Shown piece by piece: positions 51,610 through 63,303 of a DNA stretch of 64,000 bases. Within the stretch, counting starts at the first letter, position 1. Every line of letters starts with the position of its first letter. The notes beneath the pieces were generated by a model. The model was not told where the DNA came from. It saw only the letters and a list, made by a program, of their open reading frames with translations, and did not search any database. A program made the translations under genes and the position numbers. The stretch comes from Zea mays (Eukaryota; Streptophyta; Magnoliopsida; Poales; Poaceae), in the NCBI RefSeq assembly GCF_902167145.1, contig NC_050104.1:109069849-109133848 (forward strand). The letters are read 5' to 3'.

Positions 51610-53107
51610 TGTCGGGGACCATAATTAGGGGTACCCTCAAGACGCCTAATTCTCAGCTGGTAACCCCCATCAGCATAAAGCTGCAGAGGCCTGATGGGTG
51701 CGATTAAGTCAGGGATCAGTCCATACGAGCGACTCGATCACGCCTCGCCCGAGCCTAGCCTTGGGCAAGGGCAGCCGACCCCGAGGGGTTTCCGTCTCGC
51801 CCGAGGCCTTGTCTTCGCTAAGAAGCAACCCTGACTAAATCGCCGCGCCGACCGACCGAGTCGCAGGAGCATTTAACGCAAAGGTAGCCTGACACCTTTA
51901 TCCTGACGCGCGCCCCCCGGCAGAGCCGAAGTGACCGCCGTCACTTCGCCGCTCCACTGACCGGTCTGACAGAAGGACAGCGCCGCCTGCGCCACTCCGA
52001 CTGCAGTGCCACTTGACAGAGTGAGACTGACAGGCAGTCAGGCCTTGCCAAAGGCGCCATAGGAAGCTCCGCCCGACCCAGGGCTCGGACTCGGGCTAAG
52101 CCCCGGAAGACGGCGAACTCCGCTCCGCCCGACCCAGGGCTCGGACTCGGGCTAAAGCCCCGGAAGACAGCGAACTCCGCTCCGCCCGACCCAGGGCTCG
52201 GACTCGGGCTAAGGCCCCGGAAGACGACGAACTCCGCTCCGCCCGACCCAGGGCTCGGACTTGGGCTAAGGCCTCGGAAGACGGCGAACTCCGCTCCGCC
52301 CGACCCAGGGCTCGGACTCGGGCTAGGCCCCAGAAGACGATGAACTCCACTCCGCCCGACCCAGGGCTCGGACTCGGGCTAGGCCCCAGAAGACGACGAA
52401 CTCCGCTTCGCCCGACCTAGGGCACAGGCCCGCCACGTCAACAGGAAGCGCCATCATCACCCTACCCCGAGCTGACTCGGGCCGCAGAGAACAAGACTAG
52501 TGTCCCATCTGGCTAGCTCCGCCAGATAGGCAATGATGGCGCCCCGCTAGCCCTGTGACGACGGCGGCTCTCAGCTCCCTTACGGAAGCAGGGGGACGTC
52601 AGCAAGGACCCAACCGCTCCGACAGCTGTCCCTCCGCCAGGCTCCGTTGCTCCTCCGACAGCCACGACACCACACCAGCTGGGTGCCAAGATCTCTCCGG
52701 CTGCCACATTGGCATGTACTTAGGGCGCTAGCTCTCCCCCGCTAGACACGTAGCACTCTGCTACACCCCCATTGTACACCTAGATCCTCTCCTTACGCCT
52801 ATAAAAGGAAGGACCAGGGCCTTCTTAGAGAAGGTTGGCCGCGCGGGGACGAGGACGAGACAGGCGCTCTCTTGGGGCCGCTCGCTTCCCTCACCCGCGT
52901 GGACGCTTGTAACCCCCTACTGCAAGCGCACCCGACCTGGGCGCGGGACGAACACGAAGGCCGCGGGATCTCCACCTCTCTCACGCCCGTCTCCGGCCAC
53001 CTCGCTTCCCCCCTTCGCGCTCGCCCACGCGCTCGACCCATCTGGGCTGGGGCACGCGGCACACTCACTCGTCGGCTTAGGGACCCCCCGGTCTCGAAAT
53101 GCCGACA
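51610..53107 (+). repeat. 3' LTR of cinful-like copy 1 (1498 bp)
   Basis: It is homologous to 41411-43041 but lacks 132 bp (equivalent to 42211-42342). The 9-bp cgcccgacc bounds the missing segment in the longer LTR. The TATA box is at 52800-52808. Confidence 0.93.
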
Positions 53108-53637
53108 AGTGGCTATACAGCCCCGTGCATGTGCCAGTGTATACTCTCTCCGACTCCGACCCCCTCTTCCACCCACTTGCAAAATATATTTTTAGTACGT
53201 CCTTCTTTGGAAGAAAGATTAAGGGCCTGTTTGGTTCACTACCTCAGTTGCCACACTTTGCCTAACTTTTCTGCCTAAGGTTAGTTATTCAATTCAAACG
53301 ACTAACCTTAGACAAAGTGTGACACATTTAGCCACAAACCAAATAGGCCCTAAATGAAGAAGTTTTGAAGAATTCAAATCCTATAGAAAATTTTCCTATG
53401 TGACTCTTTGTAATTATAAAGGATTTAGTTCCTACGTATCCTATAAAATTTTCTATTGAATGATCTATTGTAGTGAGATTTTAGAGGATCTATAACATGA
53501 GGTCCAACCTCTGGTCGTTCTCTCCTCTAATTCCTAAGGCTAAATTTAGTAGTTCTCTTATCTCATCCTCTATTTTAAATTTCACTTTACAAACAATGTC
53601 ATCTACAGTTATACGTCTCTATTTTACACTACCCACC
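53108..53637. other. Host intergenic DNA between the two cinful-like copies
   Basis: This continues the host sequence interrupted at 33231. It contains one MITE. The remainder is AT-rich, and I see no gene. It ends with ccacc, the presumed left target copy of cinful-like copy 2. Confidence 0.6.
53223..53350. mobile_element. Tourist-like MITE, 128 bp
   Basis: The ends gggcctgtttggtt and aaccaaataggccc are inverted repeats with one mismatch. They are flanked by TAA at 53220-53222 and 53351-53353, which fits a PIF/Harbinger-type MITE. A second internal palindrome (taaggttagt/actaacctta) is present. Confidence 0.85.
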
Positions 53638-55314
53638 TGTCGGGGACCATAATTAGGGGTACCCTCAAGGCTCCTAATTCTCAGCTGGTAACCCCCATCA
53701 GCATAAAGCTGCAAAGGCCTGATGGGTGCGACTAAGTCAGGGATCAGTCCATTCGAGCGACTCGATCACACCTCGCCCGAGCCTAGCCTCGGACAAGGGC
53801 AGCCGACCCCGGAGGATTTCCGTCTGGCCCGAGGCCCCCCTCCAACGACGAACATATTTTCGGCTCGCCCGAGGCCCTGCCTTCGCTAAGAAGCAACCCT
53901 GACCAAATCGCCGCATCAACCGACCAAATCGCAGGAGCATTTAATGCAAAGGTGGCCTGACACCTTTATCCTGACGCGCGCCCCCCAACCGGCAGAGCCG
54001 AAGTGACCGCCGTCACTTCACCGCTCCACTGACCGGCCTGACAGAAGGACAGCGCCGCCTGCGCCACTCCGACTGCGGTGCCACTTGACAGAGTGAGACT
54101 GACAGGTGGTCAGGCCCGGCCGAAGGCACCATAAGAAGCTCCGCTTCGCCCGACCCAGGGCTCGGACTCGGGCTCAGTCCCGGAAGACGGCGAACTCCGC
54201 TCCGCCCGACCTAGGGCTCGGACTCGGGCTAAGTCCCGGAAGACGGCGAACTCCGCTCCTCCCGACCCAGGGCTCGGATTCGGGCTCAGCCCCAGAAGAC
54301 GGCGAACTCCGCTCCGCCCGACCCAGGGCTCAGATTCGGGCTCAGCCCCAGAAGACGACGAACTCCGCTCCGCCCGACCCAGGGCTCGGACTCGGGCTCA
54401 GCCCCAGAAGACGACGAACTCCGCTCCGCCCGACCCGGGGCTCGGACTCGAGCTCAGCCCCAGAAGACGACGAACTCCGCTTCGCCCGACCCCAGGGCTC
54501 GGACTCCGCCCTGGCCTCAGCCGACGGCCTCCGCCTCGCCCGACCCAGGGGCTCGGACTCGACCTCGGCCGCGGAAGACAGACTCGACCTCGGCTTCGGA
54601 GGAGCTTCCACATCGCCCAACCTAGGGCGCAGACCAGCCACGTCAACAGGAGGCGCCATCATCGCCCTACCCCGAGCTGACTCGGGCCGCTGGAAACAAG
54701 ACCGGTGTCCCATCTGGCTCGCTCCGCCAGATAGGCAATGATGGCGCCCCGCATACTCTATGACGACGGCGGCTCTTAGCCCCCTTACGGAAGCAAGAGG
54801 ACGTCAGCAAGGACTCAACCGCTCCGACAGCTGTCCTTCCGCCAGGCTCCATCGCTCCTCCGACGGCCACGACATCACACCAGCTGGGTGCCAAAATCTC
54901 TCCGGCTGCCACAACGGCATGTACTTAGGGCGCTAGCTCCCCTCCGCTAGACACGTAGCACTTTGCTACACCCCCCATTGTACACCTGGATCCTCTCCTT
55001 ACGCCTATAAAAGGAAGGACCAGGGCCCTCTTAGAGAGGGTTGGCCGCGCGGGGACGAGGACGAGACAGGCGCTTGCTTGGGGCCGCTCGCTCCCTCTCC
55101 CGCGTGGACGCTTGTAACCCCCTACTGCAAGCGCACCCGACCTGGGCGCGGGACGAACACGAAGGCCGCGGGATTCCCACCTATCTCACGCCGGTCTCCG
55201 GCCGCCTCGCTCTCCCCCCTTCGCGCTCGCCCTCGCGCTCGACCCATCTGGGCTGGGGCACGCGGCGACATTCACTCGTCGGCCCAGGGACCCCCCGGTC
55301 TCGAAACGCCGACA
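53638..55314 (+). repeat. 5' LTR of cinful-like copy 2 (1677 bp)
   Basis: It runs TGTCGGGGACC...CGCCGACA. The TATA box TATAAAAGG is at 55006-55014, and the tandem 57-bp array at about 54138-54480. It is visibly more diverged from the LTRs of copy 1 than those are from each other. Confidence 0.92.
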
Positions 55315-55374
55315 GTTGGCGCGCCAGGTAGGGGCCTGCTGCGTGTTGACGAACAACTTCCCGTCAAGCTCCAG

Positions 55375-58186
55375 ATGGGCAGTCTCCAGCAACCTCTCCA
55401 ACCCGGGACGGTGCTCCGTTTCGGGAGTCTTGAGTTCATGTCCCTTGACGGCAGCTACGACATGATACTCCTTCCACCGCCGCGCGACAACGACAATGGC
55501 GGCCGACAGCCCGCCCGCCGGCGGCGGAATCGACGACGTCTTCCCCGCGTGGTGGAAGAACAACCTTTGAGCTCATCCTGCCCTTTCCCCCGCCGACGGA
55601 GGGGAAGGTAGGGCGACCAAGGCCAAGCAGGAGGCAGCGCCTCGTTGGCTGTCGAGCAAGCCAATAGCACCGGCACCCCAACGAGGGGCGCACCGGGTAT
55701 CGACTTCGCGCCTGAGACGAAGACGAGCGTCGTCTCCCCGCGACGCGCCAATCCCGAGCAAGCGGACGACGCCAGCGCGCTCGCGGAGAGCTTGCTGGAC
55801 GTCACCCTCGTACCTGAGACGACGGTGCAGTCAGTCCCCGACGTGACTTTATCGCCGCTCGTCGACCAAGAGGTACCGACCGATTCCCATCCCACGTCAT
55901 TTGGATTCAGCCTCAACCCGCCTAGCGACCTTGCTTTGGCGGGCGCTCTCGTAGAGGCGAGTCCAAACCCTCTGGGGTTTCGCATGCGGTCGCCTGGGGA
56001 CCGGCTGACGGACGTCTCGACCTACGGGCCCTCTAGGTCCGAGGAAGACGACGAGCCCAGCATCTGTTGGGATTTCTCTGGACTTGGCAACCCCAGTGCC
56101 ATGCGGGACTTCATGACCGCATGTGACTACTGCCTCTCCGACTATTTCGACGGGAGCCGCAACCTCGGCGACGAGGACTGCGGCCCAAGCCGCAAATGCT
56201 TCCACGTCGATCTAGGGGGTCCCTTCGAAGGCAATCATCTCGGCATGCCGGAGGACGGTGATCTCCCTAGGCCGGTGCCCCGCGTTGACATCCCACGGGA
56301 GCTAGCTGTGGTCCCCGTTCAGGCGGGGGGCCATGACCCACAGCTCGAGCAAATCCGCGGGGTGCAGGCTAGGCTCGACGAGGGAGCAGGCGGGGCGCTT
56401 GAGCCGATCCGCCGGGACGTCGGGCAGGCATGGGCGGACCAACCCCCGGCTGGAGAAATACGTCATCTGCCCCAGGGTTTCTAGCACCGCGTCGCCGACG
56501 ACGTCAGGGTCAGGCCGCCACCCGCATCTAGTGGGGTCGGCCAGAACCTGGCTGCAGCAGCGATGCTTCTCCACGCGATGCCGGAGCCATCGACCACTGA
56601 GGGACGGCGAATCCAGGGGGAACTCAAGAATCTCTTGGAAGGCGCCGCGGTCCGACGGACCAAGAGCTCTGCCTCCCGAAGGCAGGGATACCCCTCAGAA
56701 CCTCATGCCGCGACTTCCCGATTCATGCGGGAAGCCTCGGTCTACACCGGACGCACGCGCAACACCGCGCCTGCGGCCCCGGGCCGCCTCGGCAACGAGC
56801 ACCATCACCGCGACCGTCGGGCCCACCTCGACGAGAGGGTGCGCCGAGGCTACCACCCCAGGCGTGGGGGACACTACGACAGCGGGGAGGATCGGAGTCC
56901 CTCGCCCGAACCGCCCGGTCCGCAGGCCTTCAGCCGGGCCATCCGACGGGCACCGTTCCCGACCCGGTTCCGACCCCCCGACTACTATCACAAAGTACTC
57001 GGGAGAGACGAGACCGGAACTGTGGCTCGCGGACTACCGTCTGGCCTGCCAACTGGGTGGAACGGACGATGACAACCTCATCATCCGTAACCTCCCCCTG
57101 TTCCTCTCCGACACCGCTCGCGCCTGGTTGGAGCACCTGCCTCCGGGGCAGATCTCCAAATGGGACGACCTAGTTCAAGCCTTCGCCGGCAATTTCCAGG
57201 GCACGTACGTGCGCCCCGGGAATTCCTGGGATCTCCGAAGCTGCCGACAGCAGCTGGGAGAGTCCCTCCGGGACTACATCCGGCGATTCTCGAAGCAGCG
57301 CACCGAGCTGCCCAACATCACCGACTCGGATGTCATCGGCGCGTTCCTCGCCGGCACCACCTGCCGCGACCTGGTGAGCAAGTTGGGTCGCAAGACCCCC
57401 ACCAGGGCAAGCGAGCTGATGGACATCGCCACCAAGTTCGCCTCCGGCCAGGAGGCGGTCGAGGCTACCTTCCGAAAGGACAAGCAGCCCCGGGGCCGCC
57501 CATCAGAAGATGCTCCCGAGGCATCAACTCAGTGCGGCGCCAAGAAGAAAGGCAAGAAGAAGTCGCAAGCGAAACGCGACGCCGCCGACGCAGACCTTGT
57601 CGCCGCCGCCGAGTACAAGAACCCTCGGAAACCCCCCGGAGGTGCCAACCTCTTCGACAAGATGCTCAAGGAGCCGTGCCCCTATCACCAGGGGCCCGTC
57701 AAGCACACCCTTGAGGAGTGCGTCATGCTTCGGCGCCACTTCCACAGGGCCGGGCCACCTGCGGAGGGTGGCAGGGCCCGCGACGACAAGAAGGAAGATC
57801 ACCAAGCTGGAGAGTTCCCCGAGGTCCGCGACTGCTTCATGATCTACGGTGGGCGAGCGGCGAATGCCTCGGCTCGGCACCGCAAGCAAGAGCGCCGGGA
57901 GGTCTGCGCGGTGAAGGTGGCGGCGCTAGTCTACCTAGACTGGTCCGACAAGCCCATCACCTTCGACCAAGCTGACCACCCCGACCATGTGCCGAGCTCG
58001 GGGAAATACCCGCTCGTCGTCGACCCCGTCATCGGCGACGTCAGGCTCACCAAGGTCCTCATTGACGGAGGCAGCAGCCTCAACATCATCTACGCCGAGA
58101 CCCTCGGGCTCCTGCGTGTCGATCTGTCCTCCGTCCGAGCAGGCGCTGCGCCCTTCCATGGGATCATTCTTGGGAAGCGCGTCTAG
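55375..58186 (+). pseudogene. gag: Gag and protease of cinful-like copy 2, broken in three places
   Basis: It starts MGSLQQPLQPG at 55375. Breaks are a TAG at 55609-55611, a TAG at 56482-56484 (copy 1 has CAG), and an extra C in the run at 56974-56979 (six Cs versus five in copy 1) that shifts the frame. From there an open frame carries the Retrotrans_gag region, the CPYHQGPVKHTLEEC cluster and protease VLIDGGSSLNIIYAETLG. It ends at the TAG 58184-58186 shared with copy 1. Confidence 0.9.
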
Positions 58187-60190
58187 CCCCTCGGACAACT
58201 CGACCTCCCCGTCTGCTTCGGAACGCCCTCCAACTTCCGAAGGGAAACCCTGACGTTCGAGGTGGTCGGGTTCCGAGGAACCTACCACGCGGTACTGGGA
58301 AGGCCATGCTACGCGAAGTTCATGGCCGTCCCCAACTACACCTACCTGAAGCTCAAGATGCCGGGCCCCAACGGGGTCATCACCGTCGGCCCCACGTACA
58401 AGCACGCGTTCGAATGCGACGTGGAGTGCGTGGAGTACGCCGAGGCCCTCGCCGAGTCCGAGGCCCTCATCGCCGACCTGGAAAGCCTCTCTAAGGAGGT
58501 GCCAGACGTGAAACGTCATGCCGGCAACTTCGAGCCAGTGGAGACGGTTAAGGCCGTCCCCCTCGACCCCAGCGGCGACGCCTCCAAGCAGATCCGGATC
58601 GGCTCCGGGCTCGATCCCAAATAGGAAGCAGTGCTCGTCGACTTCCTCCGTGCGAACGCCGACGTCTTCGCGTGGAGTCCCTCGGACATGCCCGGCATAC
58701 CGAGGGATGTCGCCGAGCACTCGCTAGATATTCGGGCCGGAGCCCGACCCGTCAGGCAGCCTCTGCGCCGATTCGACGAGGAGAAGCGCAGAGCGATAGG
58801 CGAGGAGATCCACAAGCTAATGGCGGCAGGGTTCATCAAAGAGGTATTCCATCCCGAATGGCTTGCCAACCCTATGCTTGTGAGAAAGAAAGGGGGGAAA
58901 TGGCGGATGTGTGTAGACTACACTGGTCTCGACAAAGCATGTCCGAAGGTTCCCTACCCTCTGCCTCGCATCGATCAAATCATGGATTCCACTGCTGGGT
59001 GCGAAACCCTGTCTTTCCTCGATGCCTACTCAGGGTATCATCAAATCAGGATGAAAGAGTCCGACCAGCTCGCGACTTCTTTCATCACGCCCTTCGGCAT
59101 GTACTACTATGTCACCATGCCGTTCGGCTTGAGGAATGCGGGCGCGACGTACCAGCGGTGCATGAACCATGTGTTCGGCGAACACATCGGTCGCACGATC
59201 GAGGCCTACGTCGATGACATCGTAGTCAAGACGAGGAAAGCTTCCGACCTCCTTTCCGACCTTGAAGTGACATTCCGATGCCTCAAGGCGAAAGGCGTCA
59301 AGCTCAATCCTGAGAAGTGTGTCTTCGGGGTGCCCCGAGGCATGCTCTTGGGGTTCATCGTCTCCGAGCGGGGCATCGAAGCCAACCCGGAGAAGATCGC
59401 AGCCATCACCAGCATGGGGCCCATCAAGGACTTGAAAGGTGTACAGAGGGTCATGGGATGTCTCGCGGCTCTGAGCCGTTTCATCTCACGCCTCAGCGAA
59501 AGAGGTCTACCTCTGTACCGCCTCTTAAGGAAGGCCGAGTGCTTCACTTGGACCCCCGAGGCCGAGGAAGCTCTCGGGAACTTGAAGGCGCTCCTCACAA
59601 AGGCGCCCATCTTGGTGCCTCCGGCTGCCGGAGAAGCCCTCTTGGTCTACGTCGCCGCGACCACTCAGGTGGTTAGCGCCGCGATTGTGGTCGAGAGGCA
59701 AAAAGAGGGGCATGCATTGCCCGTTCAGAGGCCAGTTTACTTCGTTAGCGAGGTACTGTCCGAAACCAAGGTCCGCTACCCACAAGTTCAGAAGCTGCTG
59801 TATGCGGTGATCCTGACACGGCGGAAGTTGCGACACTACTTCGAGTCTCATCCGGTAACTGTGGTGTCATCCTTCCCCCTGGGGGAGATCATCCAGTGCC
59901 GAGAGGCCTCGGGTAGGATTGCAAAGTGGGCGGTGGAAATCATGGGCGAGACAATCTCGTTCGCCCCTCGGAAGGCCATCAAGTCCCAGGTTTTGGCGGA
60001 CTTCGTGGCCGAATGGGTCGACACCCAATTACCGACGGCTCCGATCCAACTGGAGCTCTGGACCATGTTTTTCGACGGGTCGTTGATGAAGACGGGGGGC
60101 CAGCGCAGGCCTGCTCTTCATCTCGCCCCTCGGGAAACACCTACGCTATGTGCTACGCCTCCATTTCCCGGCGTCCAACAATGTGGCTGA
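58187..60190 (+). pseudogene. pol: Pol of cinful-like copy 2: protease tail, reverse transcriptase, first RNase H
   Basis: The same frame continues past the shared stop. A further TAG at 58622-58624 precedes RT. RT motifs are [57 protein letters not shown] and AYVDDIVVK. The canonical RNase H region follows ([35 protein letters not shown]). A second, archaeal-type RNase H begins at [13 protein letters not shown] but the frame is lost near 60110. The dual RNase H is a known Tat-lineage feature. Confidence 0.9.
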
Positions 60191-61897
60191 GTACGAGGCT
60201 CTGGTCAACGGGTTGCGGATCGCCATCGAGCTAGGGGTCCGGCGCCTGGATGCCCGCGGTGACTCGCAGCTCGTCATCGACCAAGTCATGAAGAACTCCC
60301 ACTGCCGCGACCCGAAGATGGAGGCCTACTGTGATGGGGTTCGGCGCTTGGAGGACAAGTTCTACGGGCTCGAGCTCAACCACATCGCTCGGCGCTACAA
60401 CGAGACTGCAGACGAGCTGGCTAAAATAGCCTCGGGGCGAACAACGGTACCCCCGGACGTCTTCTCCCGGGATCTGCATCAACCCTCCGTCAAGATCGAC
60501 GACACGCCCGAGCCTGAGGCGCCCTCGGCCCAGTCCGAGGCACCCTCAGCTCGGCCCGAGGCGTCCTCGGTTCAGCCCGAGGTACCCTCGGCCCCCGAGG
60601 GTGAGGCGCTACGCGTCGAGGGGGAGCGAAGCGGGGCCACACCTGATCGAAACTGGCAGGCCCCGTACCTGCAATATCTTCACCAAGGAGAGCTACCCCT
60701 CGACCGAGCCGAGGCTCGGCGGGTGGAGCGGCGCGCCAAGTCGTTCGTCTTGCTGGGCGATGAGAAGGAGCTCTACCACCGCAGCCCCTCAGGCATCCTC
60801 CAGCGATGCATCTCCGTCACCGAAGGTCAGGAACTCCTGCGAGAGATACACTCGGGGGCTTGCGGCCATCACGCAGCGCCTCGAGCCCTTGTCAGGAATG
60901 CTTTCCGACAAGGCTTCTACTGGCCGACGGCGGTGGCCGACGCCACTAGAATTGTCCGCACCTGCGAAGGGTGTCAATTCTATGCGAAGCAGACCCACCT
61001 GCCCGCTCAGGCTCTGCAGACGATACGCATCACCTGGCCCTTTGCTGTGTGGGGTCTGGACCTCGTCGGCCCCTTGCAGAAGGCGCCCGGGGGCTACATG
61101 CACCTGCTGGTCGCCATCGACAAATTCTCCAAGTGGATCGAGGTCCGACCTCTGAACAGCATCAGGTCCGAGCAGGCGGTGGCGTTCTTCACCAACATCA
61201 TCCATCGCTTCGGGGTCCCAAACTCCATCATCACCGACAACGGCACCCAGTTCACCGGCAAAAAGTTCTTGGACTTCTGCGAGGATCACCACATCCGGGT
61301 GGACTGGGCCGCCGTGGCTCATCCCATGTCAAATGGGCAAGTAGAGCGTGCCAACGGCATGATTCTACAAGGGCTCAAGCCTCGGATCTACAACGACCTC
61401 AACAAGTTCGGCAAGCGATGGATGAAGGAACTCCCCTCGGTGGTCTGGAGCCTGAGGACAATGCCGAGCCAAGCCACAGGTTTCACGCCGTTCTTTCTAG
61501 TCTACGGGGCCGAGGCCGTCTTGCCCACAGACCTGGAATACGGCTCCCCGAGGACAAGGGCCTACAGCGATCAAAGCAACCAAGCTAGCCGGGAAGACTC
61601 GCTGGACCAGCTGGAGGAGGCTCGGGACAAGGCCTTGCTACACTCGGCGAGGTACCAGCAGTCCCTGCGACGCTACCACGCCCGAGGGGTGTCCGGTCCC
61701 GAGACCTCCAGGTGGGCGACCTGGTGCTTCGGCTGCGACAAGACGCCCGAGGGAGGCACAAGCTCACGCCCCCCTGGGAGGGACCGTTCGTCATCACCAA
61801 GGTTCTGAAGCCCGGAACGTACAAGCTGGCCAACAGTCAAGGCGAGGTCTACGGCAACGCTTGGAACATCCAACAGCTACGTCGCTTCTACCCTTAA
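60150..61897 (+). pseudogene. pol: Pol of cinful-like copy 2: second RNase H remainder and integrase
   Basis: The second RNase H resumes in another frame ([43 protein letters not shown]). After an acidic Pro/Glu linker come the integrase zinc region (HSGACGHHAAPR; CEGCQFYAK), the DDE core (LDLVGPLQ, ITDNGTQFTG, QVERANG) and the tail. A small insertion near 61690 shifts the frame, so the last part (GDLVLRLRQDARGRHKL to WNIQQLRRFYP) reads in a third frame, ending at 61897. Confidence 0.9.
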
Positions 61898-63303
61898 GAT
61901 GTTTTCAAGTTGTTCATATACCTCGCACCCACGCAAAGTTTAGTCATCAAGGAAGGGTCGGCCTCGCCTCGGCAAAGCCCGACCCTCCCTTGGGGGCTAA
62001 AAGGGGGGGGAACCCCCTCTGCGTTTAAATTTTCCTCGAAAAAAGATCTCTTCTGCCAGAATATCTTTCGTGCTTTTTGACTACTTCGAAAAGTGGATCC
62101 TGAAAACGACGGAGTACACGTAAGCAGCCAAGGCTGATCGAGCCGAGGGACTCCTACGCCTCCGGGATACGGATACCTCACTCATCACCTTCTGCGATAA
62201 GTAACTCACGTTCGGATAAGTGATTCCGCGGACCGAACAAGTCTTCACGTTCGGAAGTTCTTCTGCCGAAACGATCCTCTGAGCTTTCTCGACTGAGTCG
62301 GTGACAGAGCCGGGTAAAGGTGCGCGTAAGCGGCAAGGCCGACCGGGCCGAGGGACTCCTACGCCTCCGGGATACGGATACCTCACTCATCACCTTCCGC
62401 GAGAAGCAACTCTCGCTCGCACAAACATCCCTGTTACCGACAAAAAAGTCCAGATACTCGAAACAAGAGGAAAAGAGACGCAGCTTTACAACACGGCGAG
62501 GGTGTGCTCTGGCCTCGGCGGCCGCAGGAGACACATGCTACAAGACAATCCGATCCTGCAGGCTCGGGGGCTGGGTCCCACATGTCATGCAAGCCGGCTC
62601 AGAGCAGAAGAAGCCAAACCGCCGTGCGCGGTGTGCACAACCGCCCAGCGGTTACAAGTGACCCTCCACTTTTGCCCAGACCAACGGGCGAAAGGGGCGG
62701 GCAGCCATGCAGGCGGCATGCAACCGCGCCAAGTGGGCGCACTTCTCCGACTCCCAACACGCCCTGCATGAGGGCCCAGGCCCACGTGTCATGCAACCGG
62801 CGCGCCGGACGCTTCGTGCATGCAACTGCACCGCCACTTGCGCCACCACCGCGCCTCCTCGATTGCGGAACCAATACCGCGACTCGAGGCGGCCCAGCGC
62901 ACGACCCAGCAGCGCCAGCCTGGCGCGGCGGTCAGTGCGGCCAAAAATGGGCCGGCAGTAATGGCGGTGGCAGGTGGGCGGGAGCAGCGGTCACGTCGTC
63001 AGCCAAGCTCACGTCCCATCTGGGGGCAGCGAGAGAACCCTCTCTCACGACGTAAAGACAACGCGCCCGTGTTCCGTTCCTCGAACGGCTCGCGCACGCG
63101 CAACGGCCGCCCCGCCAACCACACGCCCCGTCGCATTAACTCCGCGGCGGGACAGGCGGCGCCTCTGGCAGGAGAAGCAGGCGACGCTTCGCCTTCGCCG
63201 TAATAACCGCGCCAAAAAAGGTACGCCGCGTCGTTCGATTTCGTATCCTTTTCCTTTTTTCCTCTTTCTCTCTCTTGCAACAGGGACCGGGAAAGGGGGA
63301 TAC
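61898..63303 (+). other. 3' non-coding region of cinful-like copy 2, truncated by the next insertion
   Basis: It contains two copies of the cgagggactcctacgcctccgggatacggatacctcac block (near 62142 and 62348). The segment after about 62564 aligns with 49884-50625 of copy 1. No gene is accepted. Confidence 0.75.

Larger units (their letters stand above)
41411..53107 (+). mobile_element. Cinful/zeon-like Tat-lineage gypsy element, copy 1 (RT and RNase H deleted)
   Basis: LTRs lie at 41411-43041 and 51610-53107, flanked by agtgg (41406-41410 and 53108-53112). The order is gag, protease, then a deletion, integrase, and a long 3' region. Compared with copy 2 it lacks 2138 bp covering RT and both RNase H domains (junction at 46065/46066). 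It is non-autonomous and has several stops. Confidence 0.93.
53638..63303 (+). mobile_element. Cinful/zeon-like Tat-lineage gypsy element, copy 2 (3' end outside the window)
   Basis: It has its 5' LTR at 53638-55314, gag, protease, RT, two RNase H domains and integrase, and a shortened 3' region. A Sirevirus-type LTR interrupts it at 63304; gatac at 63299-63303 should be one copy of that target. It retains all pol domains but with several stops and frameshifts. Compared with copy 1 it lacks 1751 bp of the 3' region (junction near 62563). Confidence 0.92.
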
